Assembly (NCBI RefSeq): GCF_020097155.1
Contig: NZ_CP083691.1
Location: forward strand, 2,046,001 to 2,110,000
Source: Micrococcus porci
GTDB lineage: Bacteria; Actinomycetota; Actinomycetes; Actinomycetales; Micrococcaceae
Reading direction: 5' to 3'
DNA: 64,000 bases
In this document: one piece after another, positions 25,944 to 34,372 of the stretch
Numbering within the stretch: position 1 is the stretch's first letter
How the letters are laid out: each line of letters begins with the position of its first letter
Program-made: the position numbers and the translations under genes
The notes under the pieces: generated by a model
Told to the model about the DNA's origin: nothing
Seen by the model: only the letters and a program-made list of their open reading frames with translations
Database searches by the model: none

Positions 25944-27746
25944 TCAGCCGCCCCGGACGGCACCCCGGTCGGCGACGTCGACGACGGCGCCCAGGCGCGC
26001 GTAGAGCTCTGTGTAGCGGCGCGCGTTCGCCGCCCAGGTGCGCTCGGCGAGCACCCAGGCGCGGGCCCGGTCGCCCATCGCCGCGGCGGCGTTGGGGTCC
26101 GCAAGCAACGCCTCGACGGCTTCGGCCCACGCCTCTGGATCGGAGGCCGGGACCGTCGCCCCGGTCTCGCCCTCGGCCACCAGCTCCTGCAGCGCGGGCA
26201 GCCGGGAGAGTAGCACGGGCCGGGCCGACGCCATGGCCTCCAGCGGCTTCATGGGGGTCACGTCGCGGGTCACGGAGGTGTCCCGGCGGGGCACGCAGAA
26301 CACGTCGAGTGCCTGGTGGCACAGGGGCGCCCGCGCGCGCTCCACCCGGCCGAGCAGGTCCACCCGGTCGCGCACCCCCAACTGCTCCGCGAGGGCGGCC
26401 AGGCCGGGCAGGGCGGTGCCGTCGCCGGCCACGAGCAGGCGCAGCCGCGGGCGGCGGTCCGCCAGGAGCGCGACGACCCGCACGAGGTCGTCCAGCCCCT
26501 CGTAGGGGACGACGGAGCTGACCGTGCCGATGTACTCGGCGTCCGGGGCCAGCCCCAGAGCCCGACGCGCGGCGGCGCGCTCCCCCGGCGCGTCCAGGAA
26601 GGCCCCGCCCACCGCGTTCGGGCTGAGCACCACGTCCTCCGGGTCCACGCCGTCCTCGGCCAGGCGGGCGCGCATGGTCTCGGCGAGGGTCACGACGCCG
26701 TCGGCCCGCGCCGCCGCCTCGGCCTCCCGGGTGCGGAAGGCTCGGTACCGCTCCGACATCAGCGCCTGCGGGCCCCGCGTGGACGCCCACGTGTCGGCGA
26801 GCTGTCCGCGCACCTCGTACACCCACGGGATGCCCACGGCCTCGGCCACGGCCGCGGTCACGGCCGCGTTCACCCAGTGGGTGGTGGTGTGGAGCACCGC
26901 CGGCCGCTCGCGCAGGACGAGCCGCAGCAGGGCGGCGGCGTGCTGGTCCAGTCGGGCGCCGAAGCCCGGCGCGAGGGCCGCCGGCAGCAGGCGGTGGTAG
27001 GCGACCCCGTCCACGCGGTCCACGTCCTCCGCGGCCAGCACGCCGGTCTGGACGGGCCACCCCAGGCGCGTCACCGCCGCCACGGACCAGCCCGCGTCCC
27101 GGACCGCCGTCAGCAGGCTGTGGGAGCGCTGGACGTAGCCGGAGCCGGTGTGGGGCAGGGAGTTGGTGAGCACGAACAGGACGTGCCCGGGGCGGGGCTC
27201 GTAGTCGGCGGCGAGGGCGCGGTCCTCCGCGGAGAGGCAGACGGGCCGCCCCAGGAGGGAGTCGCGCTCGGCCGCCAGCCGCGCCCGCAGCCGGCCCTGG
27301 CGACCGTGCGGGGAGAGGACGAGGACGGCTCCGGTCATGTCCCCGCGGTGCCAGCGCAGGCGCGCCCGCGCCTCCGCGGCGCCGGGGGCGTCCGCCGGGA
27401 CGTCGGCCAGGAGGCGCTCGGCGTCCTCGTCGCGGCCGGCGGCCAGGAGCACCTCGGCCCGACGCGCACGCTCGCGGGGCCCGGGGGCGTCGTCGGCGTC
27501 GACGAGGGCGGCCTGCAGCTGCTCCTCGCGACCGAGCATGGCCAGCCCGATGCCGCGCGGCACCGCTACGCGCGCGGGGACGTCCGCCAGCACGCCGCCC
27601 ACGCGCGCACGGAGGCCCGTGGGCAGCCTCCGTGAGACCTGCAGGGCGAGGACCACGGGGTCGTCGAGCAGGTGGTCCGCGACGGTCCGGCCGGTGAGGG
27701 CGGCGTTGGCGGCGAGTCGTCGGACGCGGGGGGCGCGGGGGCTCAT
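25944..27746 (-). CDS. GT4 family glycosyltransferase
   Basis: A 600-aa glycosyltransferase with an Ala/Arg-rich helical N-terminal extension (about residues 1-180) and a GT-B GT4 module (about 187-590). Diagnostic segments are SLPHTGSGYVQRSHSLL at the acceptor side, GTVSSVVPYEGLDDLVRVV, LLVAGDGTALPGL and TPMKPLEAMASARPVLLSRLP on the donor side. These line up with the first module of the 1479-aa protein, including the YEVRG segment, so the two are paralogous. The ATG at 27746 overlaps the previous gene as ATGA. It probably adds one sugar of the surface polymer. Confidence 0.82.
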   Translation of the reverse strand: MSPRAPRVRRLAANAALTGRTVADHLLDDPVVLALQVSRRLPTGLRARVGGVLADVPARVAVPRGIGLAMLGREEQLQAALVDADDAPGPRERARRAEVLLAAGRDEDAERLLADVPADAPGAAEARARLRWHRGDMTGAVLVLSPHGRQGRLRARLAAERDSLLGRPVCLSAEDRALAADYEPRPGHVLFVLTNSLPHTGSGYVQRSHSLLTAVRDAGWSVAAVTRLGWPVQTGVLAAEDVDRVDGVAYHRLLPAALAPGFGARLDQHAAALLRLVLRERPAVLHTTTHWVNAAVTAAVAEAVGIPWVYEVRGQLADTWASTRGPQALMSERYRAFRTREAEAAARADGVVTLAETMRARLAEDGVDPEDVVLSPNAVGGAFLDAPGERAAARRALGLAPDAEYIGTVSSVVPYEGLDDLVRVVALLADRRPRLRLLVAGDGTALPGLAALAEQLGVRDRVDLLGRVERARAPLCHQALDVFCVPRRDTSVTRDVTPMKPLEAMASARPVLLSRLPALQELVAEGETGATVPASDPEAWAEAVEALLADPNAAAAMGDRARAWVLAERTWAANARRYTELYARLGAVVDVADRGAVRGG

Positions 27747-28963
27747 GCGGTGGTCTCCGTCCGGGTGCGGCGGGAAGGGCGGGCGGCCACTCGGCGCAGG
27801 AGCGCCTCGTAGCGGCGTGCCGTCGTGGGCAGGTCGCCGTGCGCGGCGGCCCAGCGGCGGCCGGCGTCCCCGACGCGGGTGCGGGCCGGGTCGTCGGCGA
27901 GGGCGTCGAGGTGGGCGACGAGGTCCTCGACCCCAGGCCCGACGACGTCGGCGGCCCCGGAGCGCTCCAGCATGAGGGCGGCCTCACCGGAGAGCTGGCC
28001 GGTCACGTGCCGGCCCACGGCGAGGGCCTCGTAGGTCTTGGAGGGGATGGTGTGGCGGAAGCTGGGCCAGTCCGGCCGCAGGCACACCACCAGGGTGTCC
28101 GCCCACGCGTACTGCTCCGTCAGCGCGGCACCGGACACCGGCGGCACGAACTCCACCCCGGCCTCCAGCTCCGCGTTCAGGGCCTCGAGCGCGGCCCGGC
28201 GGGTGCCGTCGCCGACGATCCGCACGTGCACGCCCGGGTGTGTGGCACGCTGCCGGGCGGCGGCCTCCACGAGCCGCTCGAGCCCCTGGCTCTCCCCCAG
28301 GTTGCCCAGGTACAGCACGTGCAGCTCGCCGGCGGTCCGGTCCCGCGGCGGGGCCACGGGGACGCGCTCGAGGTCCACGCCGTTGGCGAGCACCTCGACG
28401 CGGCGCATGCCGCGGCCGCGCAGCGTGGCCGCGAAGCCCTCAGTCACCGTGACGACGAGGTCGGCGGCGCGCTGGCCGCCCGTGACCACCCGCTCCATCA
28501 GGGTGCCGAGCAGGCCCGGGTGCACGCCCGCCTCCCGGGCGAGGTCCGGCCAGGCGTCCCGCATCTCTACGACCAGCGGGCGGCGGCGCAGCACGGCCAG
28601 GGCCCGCCCGGCCACGACCACCGGCAGCGCCGGCAGGGTGGCCACCACCACGTCCGGGCGCGGCAGGACGAGGCCGCGCGGCACCGCCAGCACCGCGTGC
28701 ACGGCGGCGGCGGCGAACCGGCCGTTGCGCCCGTCGCCCGAGCCCAGCAGCCGCGGCGTGGGACGCAGGCGCTCGCCGTGCTCGCCGACGCGGGTGCGCA
28801 GCCCGCCGGGGACCAGCACGTCGACCTCCCAGCCGGCCGCGCGCAGGGCCTGCACCACGGCGGCCCAGCGCCGGGCGGGCGGGGTGCGCTCCGGACGGTA
28901 CGAGTGGGTCACCAGCAGCAGGCGCGGGGCACGTCCGCCGGCGCGGGTGCGGCGCTCACCCAC
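27743..28963 (-). CDS. GT4 family glycosyltransferase
   Basis: A 406-aa GT4 glycosyltransferase of the WbuB/WcaI-like type. It opens with LLLVTHSYRPERTPPARRWAAVVQAL, has the LVVEMRDAWPDLA segment and LANGVDLERVPV, and in the donor half LYLGNLGESQGLERLVEAA, RIVGDGTRRAAL and PSKTYEALAVGRHVTGQLSG. The start is GTG at 28963, overlapping the LCP gene by 8 bp; the end overlaps the following glycosyltransferase by 4 bp. The unit LCP-GT-GT-wecC is therefore probably one transcript. The substrate is not identifiable from the sequence. Confidence 0.84.
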   Translation of the reverse strand: MGERRTRAGGRAPRLLLVTHSYRPERTPPARRWAAVVQALRAAGWEVDVLVPGGLRTRVGEHGERLRPTPRLLGSGDGRNGRFAAAAVHAVLAVPRGLVLPRPDVVVATLPALPVVVAGRALAVLRRRPLVVEMRDAWPDLAREAGVHPGLLGTLMERVVTGGQRAADLVVTVTEGFAATLRGRGMRRVEVLANGVDLERVPVAPPRDRTAGELHVLYLGNLGESQGLERLVEAAARQRATHPGVHVRIVGDGTRRAALEALNAELEAGVEFVPPVSGAALTEQYAWADTLVVCLRPDWPSFRHTIPSKTYEALAVGRHVTGQLSGEAALMLERSGAADVVGPGVEDLVAHLDALADDPARTRVGDAGRRWAAAHGDLPTTARRYEALLRRVAARPSRRTRTETTA

Positions 28964-30194
28964 CGCAGGGGTCCTCGCCCAGCAGGGTCCCCTCGCCGGC
29001 CGGCGGCGCCGCGGCCAGCTCGGTCAGCAGGGGCGTTGCCCCCGGCGCGGCGGCCAGGGCCGGCTGGACGTCCTCCCCCGCCGCGAGCGCCTCGGGGTCG
29101 TGCGCGCGGAGGTAGGACTCGACGTCGTCGCGCTGAAGGGCGTCCCGCAGGGCGGCCATCCTGTCCGCGTCGAGGAGCACGACGTCCTGGCCGTCCGGAC
29201 TCGTGCCGTAGCCGGCGCGGGGCACGGTGAACATGGTCAGCGCGGAGCGGTCGACGCCGCGCAGCTGCCAGGCCAGCGAGGCCAGGGTGGCGGAGTCCAG
29301 GCCCTCGTCCACCGTCAGGTGGTCGGAGAGGCCGGCCACCACATCCACGGCGCGGGGCGGGTTGAGGACCACGGCCGGGTCCAGGAACGCGGCGACGGCG
29401 CCGCGCACGAACCGCTGCTGGTTCTGCACCCGCATCACGTCCCCCTCGGGGAAGGCGTGGCGCTCGCGCACGTAGCGCAGGGCCGCGGTGTCCTTCAGCT
29501 CGATCCGCCCGCGCGGGTAGAAGGAGGGGTTCTTCTGGCCCGAGGAGAACGCGTGCGGGTTGCACACCTCGACGCCGCCCAGGGCGGTGGTCATGCCGCG
29601 GAAGCCCTGGAAGTCCAGTTCCGCGAGGTGGTGGACGGGCACCCCGAGCAGCTTGTCCAGCATGGCCGCCGTCAGCTCCGGGCCGCCGAGCTCGTAGGCG
29701 GCGTTGGCCTTGCGCTGCCCGCGGCCGGGGATCTCCACCAGGGAGTCACGCAGCACGGAGATCACGTAGACGTGCCGGCGGTCGGCCGGGACGTGGACGA
29801 GCATCATGGTGTCCGAGCGCTGGCTGGTCTCCGCCGAGTCCTCCGCGGCGCGGGAGTCCGAGCCCAGCACCAGGAAGTTCACCGGGCCGTCGTTCCCCGG
29901 GTCCGCGAAGGCGGCGGCCGACACCGTCTGCCGGTGTCCGTCGAAGGTGCGGGCGAGGAGCAGGCCGTAGGCGCCGAGGGCGACGACCAGCAGCAGCGCC
30001 AGCACCCCCAGCACCGCGAGGAACCGGCGCAGCGGGCGGCGGCGTCGGGCCCGGCCGCCTCCGCTCCGGCGGGTGGCGGGCGGGGTCGACGTCGGGGGCG
30101 CGGCGGGGGCGGGACCCCGCAGGCCCTCCAGGGGGTCGGCCGCGCCTCCCGGGCGCTCCGGAGGGATCCACGGCTGCTGCGGGGGCTGGGTCAC
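28956..30194 (-). CDS. LytR-CpsA-Psr (LCP) family ligase
   Basis: LCP proteins transfer undecaprenyl-linked teichoic, teichuronic or capsular polymers onto peptidoglycan at the outer membrane face. This 412-aa protein has a Pro-rich cytoplasmic tail, one transmembrane helix (FLAVLGVLALLLVVALGAYGL) and the LCP domain: NFLVLGSDSRA, RSDTMMLVHV, SVLRDSLVEIPG, KANAAYELGG and RYVRERHAFPEGDVMRVQNQQRFV. The conserved Arg/Asp residues for pyrophosphate and Mg binding are present. GTG 30194 has AGGAG 7 nt upstream. As first gene of the polymer operon it is the likely attachment enzyme for the exported polymer. Confidence 0.88.
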   Translation of the reverse strand: MTQPPQQPWIPPERPGGAADPLEGLRGPAPAAPPTSTPPATRRSGGGRARRRRPLRRFLAVLGVLALLLVVALGAYGLLLARTFDGHRQTVSAAAFADPGNDGPVNFLVLGSDSRAAEDSAETSQRSDTMMLVHVPADRRHVYVISVLRDSLVEIPGRGQRKANAAYELGGPELTAAMLDKLLGVPVHHLAELDFQGFRGMTTALGGVEVCNPHAFSSGQKNPSFYPRGRIELKDTAALRYVRERHAFPEGDVMRVQNQQRFVRGAVAAFLDPAVVLNPPRAVDVVAGLSDHLTVDEGLDSATLASLAWQLRGVDRSALTMFTVPRAGYGTSPDGQDVVLLDADRMAALRDALQRDDVESYLRAHDPEALAAGEDVQPALAAAPGATPLLTELAAAPPAGEGTLLGEDPCGG

Positions 30195-30223
30195 TCGGCT
30201 CTCCTGGTCGGACGGTCGCGTCC

Positions 30224-30229
30224 AGTCTA
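30224..30229 (-). promoter_or_regulatory. -10 element of the LCP-glycosyltransferase-wecC operon
   Basis: TAGACT on the minus strand in the 49-bp mutM-LCP gap, 30 bp upstream of the GTG. It leaves a short leader that includes the AGGAG site. No clear -35. Confidence 0.4.
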
Positions 30230-30243
30230 GGGACCCCGGGGGC

Positions 30244-31146
30244 TCAGCGGGACGGCGAGCGGCGCGGGACGGGCTGGCAGACGGGGCAGCGGTGGGAGGC
30301 CCGGCCCATGAACGGCTCACGCACGATCAGCGTCCGGCGCCCCTCGGCGGTGCAGCGCCGGCAGGGCTGGCCCGTGCGCCCGTAGGCCTCGAGGGAGCGC
30401 GCGAAGTAGCCGGAGCGGCCGTCGACGTTGACGTAGAGGGCGTCGAAGCTGGTGCCGCCCACCGCCAGGGCGCGGCGCATCACGTCCTGGACGGCGGCGA
30501 GGACCGCGCGGGTCTGGGCGCGGGCCATGCGCTGCGTGGGGCGCTCCGGGTGCAGCCGGGCCGCCCAGAGGGCCTCATCCGCGTAGATGTTCCCGATGCC
30601 CGAGACCAGGGTCTGGTCGAGCAGCGACCGCTTGAGGGTGGAGCGTCGTCGCACCAGGCGCCGGTGCACGGCGTCCGGGTCGAAGTCGGGGTGCAGGGGG
30701 TCCAGGGCGATGTGCGCCGCGGAGGCCGGCACCGCGTCCCCGGTCTCCGGGCCGACGACGACGGGGTCGAGCCACCAGCCGCCGAACAGGCGCTGGTCCA
30801 CGAACCGCAGCTCCCGGTCCGAGCCGTCGGCGGCCGTGATGGGCAGGCGCAGTCGCAGGTGCCGCTGGTCCGGCGCACCGGGTTCGTCCACCCGGACCTG
30901 GCCGGACATGCCCAGGTGCACCACGACGGCGTCGTCGGCGTCCTCGAGGGGCAGCCAGAGGAACTTGCCCCGGCGGGCGGGCTCCGCCAGGACCGCCCCC
31001 GACAGCCGCTCGCGGAGGGCCTCCGCGCCCCCGGGGCTGCGGCGCACGGAGCGCGCGTCGAGGACGTCGAGGTCCGCGGCGCGGGCGCCGGAGGCCCACC
31101 GTGCCATGCCCCTGCGGACGACCTCGGCCTCGGGCAGCTCGGGCAC
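30244..31146 (-). CDS. mutM: Formamidopyrimidine-DNA glycosylase
   Basis: MutM/Fpg excises 8-oxoguanine and formamidopyrimidines and nicks the DNA by beta,delta-elimination. The 300-aa protein starts with the catalytic PELPE motif after a processed Met. It has Lys60 in RRGKFLWLPL and the helix-two-turn-helix region LDQTLVSGIGNIYADEALW. The C-terminal zinc finger is formed by CRRC and CPVC, around the GRRTLIV segment. The start is GTG at 31146, 3 bp after the rnc stop. In many actinobacteria smc follows; here the polymer locus follows. Confidence 0.94.
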   Translation of the reverse strand: MPELPEAEVVRRGMARWASGARAADLDVLDARSVRRSPGGAEALRERLSGAVLAEPARRGKFLWLPLEDADDAVVVHLGMSGQVRVDEPGAPDQRHLRLRLPITAADGSDRELRFVDQRLFGGWWLDPVVVGPETGDAVPASAAHIALDPLHPDFDPDAVHRRLVRRRSTLKRSLLDQTLVSGIGNIYADEALWAARLHPERPTQRMARAQTRAVLAAVQDVMRRALAVGGTSFDALYVNVDGRSGYFARSLEAYGRTGQPCRRCTAEGRRTLIVREPFMGRASHRCPVCQPVPRRSPSR

Positions 31147-31149
31147 CGC

Positions 31150-31884
31150 TCAGCTCCCGGCGGCGGGCAGGGTGGCGGACAGCTCCGGCCAGCCCTCGGC
31201 GGCGGCGTCGCGCTCCGCCTGCTTCTTGGAGCTGGCCACGGCGGAGCCGAAGGCGCGCCCGCCCACGGTGAGGGTGGCGCGGAAGCGCGGATCATGCGCG
31301 GGGCCCTGGCCCTCGATGTCGTAGCGGACCTCGCCCAACCCGTGGCGGGAGGCGGCCTCCGCCACCACGGTCTTCCAGTCGGTGCTCTCGCGCAGCAGGC
31401 CCGGCTCGTCGAGGAGCGGCACGACGTGGCGATGGACGAGCGCGGCCGCGGCCACGGCGCCGTGGTCGCGGTAGACGGCGCCGATCAGCGCCTCGAAGGT
31501 GTCCGCCAGGATCGAGTCCTTGTCCGCTCCCCCGGTGCGCGTCTCGCCCGTGCCCAGCCGGACGTGCGGGCCGACGCCGATGCGCCGCGCCACCTTGGCC
31601 AGGGCGCGGGTGGAGACGATCGCGGCACGGCGGCGCGCCAGGTCCCCCTCGGGGAGGTCCGGGAACGCGGTGAACAGGTGGTCCGTCACCACGAAGCCCA
31701 GCACCGAGTCCCCGAGGAACTCCAGGCGCTCGTTGGTGGGCAGGCCACCGTGCTCGTACGCGTACGAGCGATGCGTCAGAGCGCGCTCGAGCGTCCCGGC
31801 GGTGATGTGCACGCCGAGACGCTCGAGAAGCGCAGAGGACTCCGGGACGGGGACGGACCCCGTCCGGGTCTGCGGGGACGCCAT
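31150..31884 (-). CDS. rnc: Ribonuclease III
   Basis: RNase III cuts double-stranded RNA in rRNA and mRNA processing. The 244-aa protein carries the signature NERLEFLGDSVLGFVVTDHLF, the second acidic site DTFEALIGAVYRDHG and a C-terminal dsRNA-binding domain (DWKTVVAEAASRHGL to SSKKQAERDAAAEGW). ATG 31884 follows the rpmF stop by one base, giving the conserved DUF177-rpmF-rnc-mutM order. Confidence 0.95.
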   Translation of the reverse strand: MASPQTRTGSVPVPESSALLERLGVHITAGTLERALTHRSYAYEHGGLPTNERLEFLGDSVLGFVVTDHLFTAFPDLPEGDLARRRAAIVSTRALAKVARRIGVGPHVRLGTGETRTGGADKDSILADTFEALIGAVYRDHGAVAAAALVHRHVVPLLDEPGLLRESTDWKTVVAEAASRHGLGEVRYDIEGQGPAHDPRFRATLTVGGRAFGSAVASSKKQAERDAAAEGWPELSATLPAAGS

Positions 31885-31885
31885 G

Positions 31886-32089
31886 TCAGGCGTCGGCGAC
31901 CTTGCGGCCCTTGTACTCGTAGAACAGGGGGGTGCCGGCGGCGTCGGTCTTCAGCTCCGCCTGGTGGGGCAGACGGTAGGACACGCGGCCGTTCTCCACG
32001 GTCTTCACCAGGGAGGGAGCCTCCGCCTTCCACTGGGAACGACGGGCACGGGTGTTGGCACGGGACATCTTCCGCTTCGGGACTGCCAC
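31886..32089 (-). CDS. rpmF: 50S ribosomal protein L32
   Basis: Ribosomal protein L32, 67 aa, starting GTG with [21 protein letters not shown], the typical basic N-terminus. The four-cysteine zinc ribbon of C+ forms is absent, so this is the zinc-independent type, as expected in high-GC actinobacteria. It is tightly packed between the DUF177 gene and rnc. Confidence 0.95.
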   Translation of the reverse strand: MAVPKRKMSRANTRARRSQWKAEAPSLVKTVENGRVSYRLPHQAELKTDAAGTPLFYEYKGRKVADA

Positions 32090-32092
32090 GAC

Positions 32093-32668
32093 TTATCTCT
32101 TCTCTGTCTCGGTGATGGAGGTCTCTTCGGTGGTGTCCGCGAGGGCCGCGAGCGCGGCCCAGCGCGGGTCCACCCGTTCGTGGGCGTGCCCGGCGGGCGC
32201 GTCCTCGAGCCGGATGCCGCAGTCGGCGCACAGGCCCTCGCAGTCCGGCCGGCACAGCGGCTGGAACGGCAGGGCGGTGACCACGGCGTCCCGGAACACG
32301 GGCTCCAGGTCCACGGTCTCGTGCTCCACGAGCGGCTGCTCGTCGTCGCCCTCGGCGGGCGGATCGGCGAGGAACAGCTCCTGCAGGTCCACGGTGATCC
32401 CCTCGTGCAGCGGTAGCAGACACCGGCTGCACTCGCCCGTCAGGTCCGCGTGCGCGGTGCCCGTGACGAGCACGCCCTCGTGGACCGCCTCGAGCCGGAG
32501 CTCGAGGTCCACGGGATCGCCCTCGGGGATGCCCAGCATGGGCATGGACACGGCGGCCGGGGCCGGCAGCCGCGTGGTCAGCTCGCGCTGGACCCCGGCT
32601 CCGCGCGCCAGATCGCGCACGGAGAGCACCCACGGGGAGGGTGCGCCGGACGGCACGGTGGTGGCCAT
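32093..32668 (-). CDS. DUF177 (YceD) family protein
   Basis: A 191-aa protein of the DUF177/YceD family, nearly always cotranscribed with rpmF and linked to 23S rRNA maturation or stability in other organisms. Zinc-ligand-like cysteines are visible: GECSRCLLPL, and CRPDCEGLCADCG near the end. An acidic LFLADPPAEGDDEQ loop sits between them. The ATG at 32668 is used because the domain starts about 12 residues later; the longer frame upstream runs antiparallel through galU. It leads the operon to mutM. Confidence 0.88.
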   Translation of the reverse strand: MATTVPSGAPSPWVLSVRDLARGAGVQRELTTRLPAPAAVSMPMLGIPEGDPVDLELRLEAVHEGVLVTGTAHADLTGECSRCLLPLHEGITVDLQELFLADPPAEGDDEQPLVEHETVDLEPVFRDAVVTALPFQPLCRPDCEGLCADCGIRLEDAPAGHAHERVDPRWAALAALADTTEETSITETEKR

Positions 32669-32766
32669 GGGGGCTCCTCTCGGCAGGCGGGGTGTGGGTC
32701 CGCGACCCCCACGGGGCCGCGCGGTCCGGCGCGGAACGACGTCCGGCCAGGATGGACCGACTGCCC

Positions 32767-32795
32767 ATCCTACCGGCTCGGGCCCGCTGGACCAA
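32767..32795 (-). promoter_or_regulatory. Promoter of the DUF177-rpmF-rnc-mutM operon
   Basis: On the minus strand TTGGTC (32795-32790), a 17-bp spacer and TAGGAT (32772-32767) form a sigma-70-like promoter. It leaves a leader of about 90 nt before the DUF177 ATG. It is among the best two-element promoters visible in the window. Confidence 0.5.
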
Positions 32796-32816
32796 AGCGG
32801 ACGGGCGGCGCGGCGC

Positions 32817-33743
32817 TCAGAGCCCGGCGGCGAACCCCTTGAGCCACTCGCGCAGGTCCCCGCCGAGCTCCGGGTGCCGCACGCCGAGCTCCACGACGGC
32901 CTGCAGGTAGCCGAGCTTGTCGCCCGTGTCGTAGCGGCGGCCGCGGAACACCACGGCGTGCACGCCGAAGCCCTCCCCCTCGCCGGCGGCCAGCGTCTGC
33001 AGGGCGTCGGTGAGCTGGATCTCGCCGCCGCGGCCGGGGGCCGTGCGCTCCAGCACCTCGAACACCTGGGGCGCCAGCACGTAGCGGCCGATGATCGCCA
33101 GGTTCGAGGGGGCGTCCCCGCGGGCCGGCTTCTCCACGAGGGAGGTGACCGCCACGACGTCGTCGTCCTCACCGTCCACCGGGGCCACGGCCGCGACGCC
33201 GTAGGCGCTGACCGCGTCCTCCGGGACCTCCATCAGGGCGATCACGGACCCGCCCAGGCGATGCTGGACGTCGATCATGCGGGCCAGCAGGCCCTCGTCC
33301 TCGCCGATGAGGTCGTCGCCGAGCAGCACGGCGAAGGGCTCGTCGCCGACGTGGCGGCGCGCGCAGCCCACCGCATGGCCGAGGCCGAGGGCCTCGCCCT
33401 GGCGGACGTAGTGGATGTCCCCCACGAGGTCCGAGGCCCGGATGAGGTCGATGCGCTTGGTGTCGCCCTTGGCCTCGAGGACCTGCTCCAGCGCCGGGTG
33501 GCGGTCGAAGTGGTCCTCGAGCGCGCGCTTGTTGCGCCCGGTGATCATCAGCACGTCGCCCAGGCCGGCGGACACGGCCTCGGCGACGACGTACTCGATG
33601 GCGGGACGGTCCACGACCGGCAGCATCTCCTTGGGCATCGCCTTGGTGGCGGGCAGGAAGCGCGTGCCGAGCCCGGCGGCGGGGATGACGGCCTTGCGCG
33701 TGCGCGGGCGGGTCGGCGATGCGGCGGTGGACTGCTCGGTCAT
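32817..33743 (-). CDS. galU: UTP-glucose-1-phosphate uridylyltransferase
   Basis: GalU makes UDP-glucose from UTP and glucose-1-phosphate. The 308-aa protein carries the nucleotidyltransferase motif VIPAAGLGTRFLPATKAMPKEMLP, the VDRPAIEYVVAEA segment, FAVLLGDDLI, VTSLVEKPA and GEIQLTDAL. ATG 33743 has GGAG 6 nt upstream; the longer frame reaching 33800 lacks one. It lies 53 bp after coaD on the same strand. UDP-glucose is the second expected donor for the Glc/ManNAcA teichuronic acid made by the nearby locus. Confidence 0.94.
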   Translation of the reverse strand: MTEQSTAASPTRPRTRKAVIPAAGLGTRFLPATKAMPKEMLPVVDRPAIEYVVAEAVSAGLGDVLMITGRNKRALEDHFDRHPALEQVLEAKGDTKRIDLIRASDLVGDIHYVRQGEALGLGHAVGCARRHVGDEPFAVLLGDDLIGEDEGLLARMIDVQHRLGGSVIALMEVPEDAVSAYGVAAVAPVDGEDDDVVAVTSLVEKPARGDAPSNLAIIGRYVLAPQVFEVLERTAPGRGGEIQLTDALQTLAAGEGEGFGVHAVVFRGRRYDTGDKLGYLQAVVELGVRHPELGGDLREWLKGFAAGL

Positions 33744-33796
33744 GGGATCTCCGGGTGCGGGGGCGGCGGTCAGGTGAGTGCTCGGCGGGCCCGGGG

Positions 33797-34273
33797 TCAC
33801 GGGCGGGTCGCCTCGAGGCGGGCGTGGACGACGGCGGGCACGAACTCGCGGACGTCGCCGCCGAGGCCGTGGACCTCCTTGATCAGGGAGGAGGACAGGT
33901 GGGTGTAGCGGGCGTCCGCGGTGAGGAAGACGGTCTCCACGCCGGTGAGGTGGCGGTTCATGGCGGCCATGGGGGCCTCGAACTCGAGGTCGGTGCCGTT
34001 GCGCAGGCCCTTGACGATCACGCCGGCCCCGATCTCCCGGCAGAACTCCGCGAGCAGGCCCGGGCCCATGGCCTCGGCGCTCACGCCGGCCAGCCCCTGG
34101 ACGCTGGCGCGGATCAGCTCGAGCCGCTCGTCCGTGCTGAAGCGGTAGCGCTTGGCCGGATTGTCCGAGACGGCGACGACGACCTCGTCGAACATGCTCG
34201 CCGCCCGGGCGATGACCTCGAGGTGCCCCTTGTGGAGGGGATCGAAGGAACCGGGGCAGACGGCGCGACGCAT
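33797..34273 (-). CDS. coaD: Phosphopantetheine adenylyltransferase
   Basis: CoaD catalyses the penultimate step of coenzyme A synthesis, transferring AMP from ATP to 4'-phosphopantetheine. It is 158 aa, the normal size. The ATP-binding HxGH motif is in GSFDPLHKGHLEV, the substrate loop is VSDNPAKRY, and VKGLRNGTDLEFEAPMAAMN and HLSSSLIKEV complete the family pattern. The ATG at 34273 follows the divergent aminotransferase start region by about 100 bp. Confidence 0.95.
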   Translation of the reverse strand: MRRAVCPGSFDPLHKGHLEVIARAASMFDEVVVAVSDNPAKRYRFSTDERLELIRASVQGLAGVSAEAMGPGLLAEFCREIGAGVIVKGLRNGTDLEFEAPMAAMNRHLTGVETVFLTADARYTHLSSSLIKEVHGLGGDVREFVPAVVHARLEATRP

Positions 34274-34360
34274 GGGCTCACCCTAACCCGCTGAGCACGG
34301 TCAGGCGATGCCCGTCCTCCCCTCCCGCTCGCGGTCGGACAGGGCCGGTGCGACGCCCGA

Positions 34361-34366
34361 TACAGT
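34361..34366 (+). promoter_or_regulatory. -10 element for a leaderless aminotransferase transcript
   Basis: TACAGT ends 6 nt before the ATG at 34373, so transcription would start at or next to the A of the start codon. No Shine-Dalgarno sequence is present, which fits leaderless translation. Confidence 0.5.
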
Positions 34367-34372
34367 GCCGCC

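Noticed and set aside
25894..27987. Apparent 1116-aa fusion of a glycosyltransferase and wecC in one frame
   Set aside because: The part upstream of wecC is another reading frame of the 600-aa glycosyltransferase gene and is Arg/Pro-rich without motifs; wecC starts normally near 25893.
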